Positions 52,789 to 59,474 of a stretch of 64,000 nt of DNA are shown here, piece by piece. How positions within the stretch are numbered: the stretch's first letter is position 1; each line of letters starts with the position of its first letter. The DNA is from JADGGM01 sp025449955. GTDB taxonomy: Bacteria; Gemmatimonadota; Gemmatimonadetes; Gemmatimonadales; Gemmatimonadaceae. The position numbers and the translations under genes were made by a program. The notes below the pieces were generated by a model, which was given only the letters and a program-made list of their open reading frames with translations, had not been told where the DNA came from and searched no databases. Location of the stretch: assembly GCA_036554285.1 (NCBI GenBank), contig DATBNO010000077.1, positions 1-64,000 on the forward strand, written 5' to 3'.

Positions 52789-53778
52789 TCAGGCGCCGTC
52801 GACGCGCACCTCGCTGTGGCTGCCCAGCGTCACCACGCCGCGGGCCCCCTGTACCACCACCTCGTCGCCTAACATTGAATCGTGGAGCAGCGAATGCTCC
52901 ACCCGGCTCTTCGCGCCCACCACCGTGTCGCGGAGCGTCGAGTTGCTGATGTGCGACCCCGCCCCGATCGACACGTTAGGCCCGATCGTCGAGTGCTCCA
53001 ACACCACGCCGTCTTCGACGTACACCGGATCGAAGATGCGCACCCCCGGCGCGGCCGCCGGCCGCCGCGCGCGGCCGCGCTCGAGCATCGCCCGATTCGT
53101 CTCGAGCAGCGTGTCCAGTTTCCCTGCGTCGTACCAGCCCTCGACGTCGATCACCTGGATGCGCGCACCGTGATCGATCATGTACTGGAATGCATCCGTG
53201 AGATAGTACTCGCCCCCCACCGGCGCCTGATGCATCACGTGCTCGATCCCTTCGTAGAGCAGCTTCCAGTCGCGCATGTAGTAAAGCCCGATGTTCGCGC
53301 GCCTGGAAATCGGCTCGCGCGGCTTCTCCACGATGCGCGTCATGTGGCCCTGCTCGTTCGTCACGACCACTCCGAACCGCTGATAGTCATCGACTTCCTT
53401 CACCCAGATGATTCCGTCCGCGTCCGTCGTGTTGATCACCGACAGGTCCGCGTCGAAGATCGTATCGACGAAGATGATCAGAATCGGCTGGTCCACGTAC
53501 GGCTTCGCCAGCTCGATCGCGCTCGCCGTTCCGTTCTGCACTTCCTGCTCGATGAACACCGACGGAAACGTGTACTCCTTCTTCGCGAATGCCTCGACCT
53601 TCTCCTTGAGATGGCCGGTGATGTACACGATCTGCTCGACGCCGCCTAACCGCTCGAGGTCGTCGAGGATGTATGCCATCACGGGCTTCCCCGCCACGCG
53701 CAGCATCGGCTTCGGCGTGACGTGTGTGTGCGGCCGGAGTCGCGTCCCCTTCCCGGCGAGCGGAATGATGACCTTCAT
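52789..53778 (-). CDS. Sugar-1-phosphate nucleotidyltransferase with left-handed beta-helix tail
   Basis: The 329-residue protein opens with VIIPLAGKGTRLRPHT, the NTP-transferase signature, and has VTPKPMLRVAGKPVM and GEYYLTDAFQYM. The last 100 residues show hexapeptide-like repeats (VVLEHSTIGPNVSIGAGSHISN). RmlA/GlmU/GalU-like enzymes activate sugars for cell-surface polymers. The exact nucleotide and sugar are not predictable. It overlaps the upstream cupin gene by four bases. Confidence 0.85.
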   Translation of the reverse strand: MKVIIPLAGKGTRLRPHTHVTPKPMLRVAGKPVMAYILDDLERLGGVEQIVYITGHLKEKVEAFAKKEYTFPSVFIEQEVQNGTASAIELAKPYVDQPILIIFVDTIFDADLSVINTTDADGIIWVKEVDDYQRFGVVVTNEQGHMTRIVEKPREPISRRANIGLYYMRDWKLLYEGIEHVMHQAPVGGEYYLTDAFQYMIDHGARIQVIDVEGWYDAGKLDTLLETNRAMLERGRARRPAAAPGVRIFDPVYVEDGVVLEHSTIGPNVSIGAGSHISNSTLRDTVVGAKSRVEHSLLHDSMLGDEVVVQGARGVVTLGSHSEVRVDGA

Positions 53779-54149
53779 GGCGCGCTCGTCCCCTCCCGTC
53801 CGTAGCGGTCCTTGAGTCGCACGACGTCATCGAGATGCGGCGTCGATGCTTCCAACACGTCACAATCAGTGACGGCTTCCATGTAGTGGATCGTGCCCGG
53901 CGTGATCCGAAAGGCCTGACCCGCCTCGAGCCGCATGTCCTCGAGCTCACCGTCGCCCAGCTTCACCCAATAGATGAGCTTGCCCGACAGCAGGTACACG
54001 GTCTCGTCCTTCACGTTGTGATACTGGACGGACAGCGCGTGGCCGGCCGTGATGTGGAGGATCTTCCCGACGTAGTGATCGGTCTTCGCCCAGATGATCT
54101 CGTGTCCCCACGGTTTGGGGACGATCGTCACCGCTGCCGGTCCGGACAT
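53775..54149 (-). CDS. Cupin protein, type II phosphomannose isomerase-like
   Basis: The 124-residue protein (ATG 54149) has the cupin pattern: PWGHEIIWAKTDHYVGKIL, LSVQYHNVKDETVYLLSGK and PGTIHYMEAVTDCDVLEAS. This matches the mannose-6-phosphate isomerase domain in bifunctional GMP/PMI enzymes. It probably binds a metal through QYH and the Glu and His of the second block. With the overlapping nucleotidyltransferase it may form a split GMP/PMI pair for a sugar nucleotide, which is an inference. Confidence 0.75.
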   Translation of the reverse strand: MSGPAAVTIVPKPWGHEIIWAKTDHYVGKILHITAGHALSVQYHNVKDETVYLLSGKLIYWVKLGDGELEDMRLEAGQAFRITPGTIHYMEAVTDCDVLEASTPHLDDVVRLKDRYGREGTSAP

Positions 54150-54259
54150 GCTCGCTCGCCTGCTCTTGGGTTTCAGGATTCTAGAGCACTGCATGTGCCG
54201 CGCAAGCGCGGGCGGTCAATCGGGTCGCGCGAGGAACCTCTCGGTGCGCTGACCCGGAC

Positions 54260-54805
54260 CTATCGAATGGTGCCGAGCATCCGCGACCGCAGCGTGTTCA
54301 GACGGCGACGCACCGACCCGTCCATGATCGTGTCGCCCACGCGCACGATCGTGCCGCCCAGGATATCGGGACGCACCACGAAGTGCGGCACCACGGTCTT
54401 GCCCAACACGCGCGACAGCCTCGCCGTCACATCGCGGCCAAGTGCCGCATCGGGTTCGCGCGCTACGGTCACCGACGCATGCACGCGGTTCTGAATGCGG
54501 TCCACGATCGCGTGATACTCGACGGCGATGTCCGGAATGAGATGCTGGCGACGGTGCGTGATCACCGCTTCCAGAAATCGGACGAACGGCCTCGGCAGCC
54601 GGTCCGCGAACGCCGCTGCGACGATCTCGTTCTTGCGCGCTGCGCTCACGCGCGGTGATTCGAGGAATCGCGACAAGCGTACATCGGCTTGAATGGCGCC
54701 CGCCACTTCGTCGATCAGTCCGCCCCATCCCTCTAAGTCCGACGCGCGGCGAGCCAGCTCGACGAGCGTCTCCGCGTAATTGCGTGCGATCGTCGTCTCC
54801 TGCAT
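54260..54805 (-). CDS. atpH: ATP synthase F1 subunit delta
   Basis: The 181-residue protein has the OSCP/delta pattern: an N-terminal helical domain starting TIARNYAETLVELA, a central VEYHAIVDRIQNRVHASVTVA segment, and the C-terminal LGGTIVRVGDTIMDGSVRRRLNTLR signature. It links the F1 head to the b-subunit stalk. It shares one base with atpF. It is the last gene of this operon: the expected atpA, atpG, atpD and atpC do not follow. Confidence 0.93.
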   Translation of the reverse strand: MQETTIARNYAETLVELARRASDLEGWGGLIDEVAGAIQADVRLSRFLESPRVSAARKNEIVAAAFADRLPRPFVRFLEAVITHRRQHLIPDIAVEYHAIVDRIQNRVHASVTVAREPDAALGRDVTARLSRVLGKTVVPHFVVRPDILGGTIVRVGDTIMDGSVRRRLNTLRSRMLGTIR

Positions 54806-55383
54806 CAGCGGCCCGCCGGTTCCAACGACGCCAGAAACGACTCGACTACCTTCCGGTTCGTCTCGTCATCCAGGTTCTTCTCGATCACCCTGCTCGCGCC
54901 GCGCACCGCCAGCATCACTGCGTCACGCCTGAGCTCGACCATCGCCATCTGACGCTCGGACTCGATCTCCTTCCGCGCGCGCTCGAGCACCCCCTGCTGT
55001 TCGCGATGCGCCTGCTCGATGATCTCCGTCCGAACCTTCTCGCCCGCCGCGCGACCTTCGACCACGAACCGTTGGGCATCCGAGCGTCCCTGCGCCACCA
55101 GCTTCTTGTGCTCTTCGAGGAGCTTCGCCGCGTCCTCTCGATCCTTCTTCGCCCCCTCGATCGCATCCTCGAGAGCCCTTTCGCGCGCCTCGACCGCCTT
55201 GGTGATCGGCTTGAACGCCCACTTCGTCAGCACGAACATCACGCCGAGGAAAATGAGGAGCGTCCAGAACATGAGACCGCCGTTCGCCGTGAGCAGCTTG
55301 GGCGGCTCCGCATGCCCTTCTTGGGCAAACAGCGGCAGCGCGTTGCCTAACGTGAGCACCGTGGCCAGCAGCGACGTGCGCAT
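54805..55383 (-). CDS. atpF: ATP synthase F0 subunit b
   Basis: The 192-residue subunit has one membrane helix (LMFWTLLIFLGVMFVLTKWAF, about 40-60) followed by a long charged coiled coil that reaches to F1. Before the helix lies a cleavable-looking signal peptide (MRTSLLATVLTLGNALPLFAQ), unusual for b subunits of model bacteria. ATG 55383 was chosen; the frame continues 72 bases upstream without a better start. Confidence 0.9.
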   Translation of the reverse strand: MRTSLLATVLTLGNALPLFAQEGHAEPPKLLTANGGLMFWTLLIFLGVMFVLTKWAFKPITKAVEARERALEDAIEGAKKDREDAAKLLEEHKKLVAQGRSDAQRFVVEGRAAGEKVRTEIIEQAHREQQGVLERARKEIESERQMAMVELRRDAVMLAVRGASRVIEKNLDDETNRKVVESFLASLEPAGR

Positions 55384-55444
55384 AGGAACGATCCCCGAAA
55401 AGTGAGACCGCACCGGGGACCCGGGCCCCGATGCCGTCGAATCC

Positions 55445-55726
55445 TTAGAAGGCAAACTTATTCTGAATGACGAACGCGACGACGACTGCGAACAGGGCCA
55501 CGCCCTCGATGAGCGCGGCGAGAATCAAGCCCGCCGTCTGAATCGAGCCCGATGCCTCGGGCTGCCGCGCGATACCGTCGGCCACCTGGCCGCCGATCCG
55601 GCCGATGCCGATGCCGGCACCGATCGTCGCCAAACCCGCGCCGACGCCGGCGCCTAACATGGCCCACGCGCCCGCGTACTCGCGCGTAAACGAGCCGGCC
55701 GCCTGTAAGAATGCGAACATGTGCAT
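55445..55726 (-). CDS. atpE: ATP synthase F0 subunit c
   Basis: The 93-residue proteolipid has two helices: the first with the GAGVGAGLATIGAGIGIGRIG Gly pattern and the RQPE loop, and the second with the ion-binding carboxylate E74 in AALIEGVALFA. The residues after E74 do not match the Na+-binding pattern, so it is probably proton-coupled. An N-terminal extension of about 17 residues (MHMFAFLQAAGSFTREY) precedes helix 1. Confidence 0.93.
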   Translation of the reverse strand: MHMFAFLQAAGSFTREYAGAWAMLGAGVGAGLATIGAGIGIGRIGGQVADGIARQPEASGSIQTAGLILAALIEGVALFAVVVAFVIQNKFAF

Positions 55727-55894
55727 TGCGATGCTCTCCGTGCTGTTGGTCCTGCGTCTGCTCCGCGTCGGCCCCACTGCCGCCGTCGCCGCTCGTCCCC
55801 GAGGCCCGGGCCCCAACGAGCTTCCCCGGTCGCTCGACCGGGTACATAACACCCGCCAGTTGGAGCATACTTGCGGATGCCTAACCCCTCGTGC

Positions 55895-55922
55895 CTACGC
55901 TCTACGCCTCTAGCTCTACGCT
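55895..55922 (+). repeat. Heptamer tandem array 1
   Basis: Four imperfect seven-base units, CTACGCT, CTACGCC, TCTAGCT and CTACGCT, run head to tail. Confidence 0.6.
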
Positions 55923-55941
55923 CCCAGTCCCGCCCGCACCG

Positions 55942-55969
55942 TTTCCCTGTTCCCTATTCCCCATTCCCC
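55942..55969 (+). repeat. Heptamer tandem array 2
   Basis: Four seven-base units, TTTCCCT, GTTCCCT, ATTCCCC and ATTCCCC, run head to tail and end just before the atpB stop. Read on the transcribed strand they are GGGGAAT-type units. Confidence 0.65.
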
Positions 55970-55973
55970 GCCT

Positions 55974-56942
55974 CTAGTGGGCCTCCGACCTGATCAGCCC
56001 AATGAACACGCACGAAAGAATCGTGAAAATGTACGCCTGCAGGAACGCCACGAAAATCTCGAGCAGACTGCTCCCGACGCCCATCGTCGCCGCCGCCAAG
56101 CCAACGAAATAACTCTGGAACGTGAACGCGAGACTGATCAACGCCAGCAGCACCACGTGACCCGCCGTCATGTTCGCGAACAACCGGATCGCCAGGGCGA
56201 ACGGCTTCGTGAACTTCCCGATGATCTCCACGACGGTCATGATCGGCACCATGAAGATCTTGACCAGGAGCGGAATCTCCTTGGGCGGCACGTAGAAAAC
56301 GGTGCGCAGGTAACGCCATCCTTGCGTCTTGATGCCCGTCACTTCCACCACCACGAACGTGACGATCGCCAGCATCCCCGTCACCGAGATGTTGCCGGTC
56401 GCCGTCGAGCCGTACGGCACCAGGCCCAACAGGTTCGCGAAGAGAATGAAAAAGAAGAGCGTCAACCCGAACGGAACGAACGCGTTCCCATGCGGCCCAA
56501 CGTTAGGCAGGATGACCTCGTTGCGGACGTAGAGCACCACCGCCTCGATGCCTGTGGCAAATCCTTTGGGGGACCCTTTTTCCGTGGTATGCCGGTCGTG
56601 CGCGATCGCCGCGGGAACGAGCACCGCGATACACAGGAGCGCCGCCACGAGCAGCATCACGACATGCTTGGTCGGCGAGAAGTCGATCGCCAGCGATCCG
56701 ATACGCACTGGCTGCCAGCGCGGAAGCTCCCACTCATGACCGAACGGCAACTCCACCACGTGCGAGTCGCTGATGTGCGGCATGATGATGTCTACCGGCC
56801 CCGCCTGCGCACCCGTTAGGCGATCGCCCCTCGGGCCGACGCGAACCTGAGGCGCCGCCCACACGGCCGTCACGTCCTGCGCTACGAGAGCCGCGGGCGC
56901 GGCAAGACACAACAGGGCGAGAACGAACGCGCGAAATGTCAT
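55974..56942 (-). CDS. atpB: ATP synthase F0 subunit a
   Basis: The 322-residue membrane protein has the essential Arg in FALAIRLFANM (R253), VPIMTVVEIIGKFTKP and the C-terminal LQAYIFTILSCVFIG helix. It forms the half-channels for ions. ATG 56942 gives a signal peptide (LALLCLAAPAALVAQ) and an extra-cytoplasmic extension of about 70 residues before the first core helix, longer than in E. coli. It overlaps atpI as ATGA. Confidence 0.93.
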   Translation of the reverse strand: MTFRAFVLALLCLAAPAALVAQDVTAVWAAPQVRVGPRGDRLTGAQAGPVDIIMPHISDSHVVELPFGHEWELPRWQPVRIGSLAIDFSPTKHVVMLLVAALLCIAVLVPAAIAHDRHTTEKGSPKGFATGIEAVVLYVRNEVILPNVGPHGNAFVPFGLTLFFFILFANLLGLVPYGSTATGNISVTGMLAIVTFVVVEVTGIKTQGWRYLRTVFYVPPKEIPLLVKIFMVPIMTVVEIIGKFTKPFALAIRLFANMTAGHVVLLALISLAFTFQSYFVGLAAATMGVGSSLLEIFVAFLQAYIFTILSCVFIGLIRSEAH

Positions 56943-57292
56943 CGTCTCAAGAGCAGTGGTTCGACCAGCGTCGTCACGAAAAAGAACGCCGCCATTCCGA
57001 TCAGCGCCGGCTCGGCGCGCAAACCCAGCGCCTTCACAAGCCACAATCCCATCACAGCCAACGCCGCGAGCCGTAGCAACATTCCCAGCCCCCACGCCGG
57101 AAACACGTTCGTCCCGGTCCTCGCCACCATCAACACGATCGCAAACGCGAACACCTGCACCGCAAACGCAATCACCGCGCTGATCCGAATCGCGCGCTCA
57201 TCGCCCGGCAATCGGAACAAGAGACCGAGCAGGAATGCAGCAACGACGATCAAGACAGCTGCCGCGGCGACAAAACGCATCACCCGCTTCAC
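56939..57292 (-). CDS. atpI: AtpI-like ATP synthase operon protein
   Basis: The 117-residue protein has four hydrophobic helices and lies between atpZ and atpB with four-base overlaps on both sides. Its position and topology match AtpI/UncI-type proteins, which help assemble the c-ring. The sequence itself is weakly conserved, so the assignment rests mainly on context. Confidence 0.75.
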   Translation of the reverse strand: MKRVMRFVAAAAVLIVVAAFLLGLLFRLPGDERAIRISAVIAFAVQVFAFAIVLMVARTGTNVFPAWGLGMLLRLAALAVMGLWLVKALGLRAEPALIGMAAFFFVTTLVEPLLLRR

Positions 57293-57594
57293 TGCACTCC
57301 TCCGCCGCGTCGCGAGTCATCTCCAGACTGGCTCCGCTTCGTGTGCGCCATGAGCGCGCGATACATGGAGTAAAATCCGGCGGCCGCGCCCACGAAGGCC
57401 CCTAACACCAACAGCCACGGCGACGTACCGAACTTCCCATCCAACCACCGCCCAACGTACACGAACAGCAGAATCGTGACGACGAACTGGATTCCAGATC
57501 CCGCAAAGACGGCGGGCGACGGCCCACCAGCCGACGTCCCTCGCTCACCCCGCCCAGTAGCGGGCGTCGCCGGTCGCCGCTCTGGATCTCTCAT
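57289..57594 (-). CDS. atpZ: AtpZ/AtpQ-type small membrane protein
   Basis: The 101-residue protein has a basic, Gly/Pro-rich N-terminus and two helices: GIQFVVTILLFVYVGRWLDGKFG and LLVLGAFVGAAAGFYSMYRAL. This is the AtpZ pattern of small proteins at the start of many ATP synthase operons, proposed to form a cation channel with AtpI. It is the first gene of the operon, with a probable promoter about 70 bases upstream. Confidence 0.8.
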   Translation of the reverse strand: MRDPERRPATPATGRGERGTSAGGPSPAVFAGSGIQFVVTILLFVYVGRWLDGKFGTSPWLLVLGAFVGAAAGFYSMYRALMAHTKRSQSGDDSRRGGGVQ

Positions 57595-57611
57595 GCGCGC
57601 GGTAATGTAGG

Positions 57612-57635
57612 AGCTTGTGAAATTTTTCGCAAGCT
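57612..57635. promoter_or_regulatory. 24-bp imperfect inverted repeat in the atp leader
   Basis: AGCTTGTGAAAT and TTTTCGCAAGCT are complementary except for two positions. The dyad lies about 17 bases upstream of the atpZ start, within the predicted leader RNA, and could be an operator or a hairpin at the ribosome binding region. Confidence 0.45.
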
Positions 57636-57664
57636 AAGGAAGACCCCGCTCCGACCCACCGGAC

Positions 57665-57693
57665 ATAATAACCGTCTAATCGCCAAGTTTCAG
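57665..57693 (-). promoter_or_regulatory. Predicted promoter of the ATP synthase operon
   Basis: On the minus strand, CTGAAA (complement of 57688-57693) and TATTAT (complement of 57665-57670) are 17 bases apart, a housekeeping-type layout. It is the best candidate in the AT-richer gap of 224 bases shared with the divergent BsuPI gene. Confidence 0.42.
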
Positions 57694-57723
57694 TAGCCTC
57701 ACAACTTACGAGTTACCCCACCC

Positions 57724-57752
57724 TTGACTGTTCGTCCCGGTGTTGATAACTT
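57724..57752 (+). promoter_or_regulatory. Predicted promoter of the BsuPI-domain gene
   Basis: TTGACT at 57724-57729 and TAACTT at 57747-57752 are 17 bases apart. The -10 keeps the three most important positions (T1, A2, T6). The leader would be about 60 bases. Confidence 0.42.
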
Positions 57753-57818
57753 CGCCTCAGAATCCGTATCCTCTCTAGCCTGTCCCGACCGCCCCAATCG
57801 ACGGTCGAGCCCGATCCC

Positions 57819-58304
57819 ATGAGCTCCCGTTTCGTCATCTGGTTACTCTGCGCAGGCGCCGTGTTCGTCGCGTGGAGCCCCCACGCCCGACACAATGAGT
57901 CCGCCGCCAGCACGACGAACGACCACCGATCGGATACCGTCGCAAAAAAAGAAGTGCCGCCTTCAGCCGCACTCACTGCCATCACGCAGGTCTCCGTCGG
58001 CTCCGCCGTGCGCGTCAGCTTGCGCGTCACGAACCTCGCCGATCACGCCGTCGAGATCGATTTCCCCAGCGGTAAGACTCACGACGTCGCAATTCTCGAC
58101 TCCACCGGACACGAAGTGTGGCGATGGAGCGAAGGCCGCATGTTCACCCAAGCGGTGCGCAACACACTCCTCGGCGCCAACGAAAGCGTCACGTACGAGG
58201 AAACGTGGAATCCGCGCGGGCTCACCGGCGACTTCACCGCCGTCGCACGCTTGGAGAGTAACAATCATCCGCTCCAGCAGCGCAGCGACTTCAAGCTGCC
58301 ATAG
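57819..58304 (+). CDS. Exported BsuPI-domain protein
   Basis: The 161-residue protein has an N-terminal membrane/signal segment (VIWLLCAGAVFVAWSP). A BsuPI-type beta-sandwich follows: VRVSLRVTNLADHAVEIDFPSG, HDVAILDSTGHEVWRWSEG and LGANESVTYEETWNPRGLTG. BsuPI was first described as an intracellular proteinase inhibitor in Bacillus; exported versions are common and of unknown role. In a genome rich in secreted peptidases, an inhibitor or binding role is possible. Confidence 0.75.
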   Translation: MSSRFVIWLLCAGAVFVAWSPHARHNESAASTTNDHRSDTVAKKEVPPSAALTAITQVSVGSAVRVSLRVTNLADHAVEIDFPSGKTHDVAILDSTGHEVWRWSEGRMFTQAVRNTLLGANESVTYEETWNPRGLTGDFTAVARLESNNHPLQQRSDFKLP

Positions 58305-58404
58305 CCGCCTCACTCGCGCGACCTGATCCCAAGGCCGTGCACCCTTAACGCTCCGCGCCCCCGCCGCTACCTTTCGCAAACCCGCGGCTGAATCGGAGGG
58401 CGCG

Positions 58405-59412
58405 TTGGCGACACCGGCTCGATCTTCTGCACACGATGACACGCGCGATGTCCAACTCCTCACCGAGTTGGCCATCGCGAAGCGTTCACTCGTCGATCAG
58501 ATCGGCCGGCGCATCATCGGCCAACACGATGTCGTCGAGAACCTCGTCGCTGCCCTCCTGAGCGGAGGCCACGCGCTGCTCGTCGGCGTCCCAGGTCTCG
58601 CGAAGACATTGCTCGTCCGCACCCTCGCCGACGCCCTCGACCTCTCGTTCTCCCGCGTCCAGTTCACGCCGGACTTGATGCCGAGCGACATCACCGGCAC
58701 CGAGTTGCTCGAGGAAGATCACGCCACCGGCCGCCGCGTCTTCAAGTACGTCAAAGGCCCGATCTTCGCAAACGCAGTGCTCGCCGACGAGATCAATCGC
58801 GCACCACCGAAAACACAGGCTGCCTTACTGCAGGCGATGCAGGAACACGCCGTAACAGCGGCGGGGCGCACGCATCCGCTGCCGGAACCGTTCTTCGTGC
58901 TCGCCACGCAGAATCCGATCGAGCAGGAGGGAACGTACCCGCTTCCCGAAGCACAGCTCGACCGGTTCATGTTCGAGCTGCGCGTCGGCTATCCAACGGC
59001 CGAGGAAGAGGAGCACGTCGTCGCCACCACCACCAGCGACACCGAAGCGACGATCACGCCCATCCTCGACGCCGAGCGATTGATCGCGCTCCAGCACCTG
59101 GTGCGCCGGCTTCCCGCCCCGCCCACCGTGGTCCGATACGCCGTGGCCCTCGCGCGCTCGACGCGCCCCGACGCAAAGGAAGCCTCGCCCGATGTGCGAA
59201 AGTTCGTGAGCTGGGGCGCGGGTCCGCGCGCGTCACAGTACCTCGTGTTAGGCGCCAAGGCCCGCGCGGCAATGGACGGCCGCGCCGTTCCCGATCTCGA
59301 CGACGTCCGGTCCGTCGCCCATGTCGTGCTGCGCCACCGCATCGTGCTCAACTTCCAGGGCGAAGCCGAGGGCATGACGGCCGAGCGGCTCATCCGTCTC
59401 GAGGAACGGTAG
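58405..59412 (+). CDS. MoxR-family AAA+ ATPase
   Basis: The 335-residue protein has the Walker A LVGVPGLAKT near residue 55, LMPSDITGTELLEED, the GPIFANAVLADEINRAPPKTQAALL Walker B region and FFVLATQNPIEQEGTYPLPEAQLDRF. MoxR ATPases act as chaperones that activate enzyme complexes, often with a VWA-domain partner. No VWA or DUF58 gene follows here, which is unusual. TTG 58405 is chosen because GGAGGG (58395-58400) precedes it. Confidence 0.92.
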   Translation: MATPARSSAHDDTRDVQLLTELAIAKRSLVDQIGRRIIGQHDVVENLVAALLSGGHALLVGVPGLAKTLLVRTLADALDLSFSRVQFTPDLMPSDITGTELLEEDHATGRRVFKYVKGPIFANAVLADEINRAPPKTQAALLQAMQEHAVTAAGRTHPLPEPFFVLATQNPIEQEGTYPLPEAQLDRFMFELRVGYPTAEEEEHVVATTTSDTEATITPILDAERLIALQHLVRRLPAPPTVVRYAVALARSTRPDAKEASPDVRKFVSWGAGPRASQYLVLGAKARAAMDGRAVPDLDDVRSVAHVVLRHRIVLNFQGEAEGMTAERLIRLEER

Positions 59413-59474
59413 CCGGTCCTTGTTCTCCCCGTTAGGCGGATAGCCCGCCGTTCAGGCAGTTAGGCAGGAGACGC

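Larger units (their letters stand above)
55727..55973 (-). other. Long spacer inside the ATP synthase operon
   Basis: This 247-base stretch lies between the atpB stop and the atpE start. It holds two small arrays of heptameric tandem repeats, one GCCTAAC copy at 55879-55885 and a GC-rich segment (about 55796-55840) with short dyads. No open reading frame with family similarity is seen. All other junctions of this operon are 0-62 bases long. Confidence 0.6.

Noticed and set aside
55445..55726. Sodium-type c subunit
   Set aside because: The residues following E74 are GVALF and lack the polar partners of Na+-binding c-rings.
9204..57405. Near-matches to the heptamer (GACTAAC, GTCTAAC, CCCTAAC, GCCTAAA, GTTAGTC and similar)
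   Set aside because: They are few (about 15 to 20) and were not counted; some may be decayed copies, but they cannot be told from chance.
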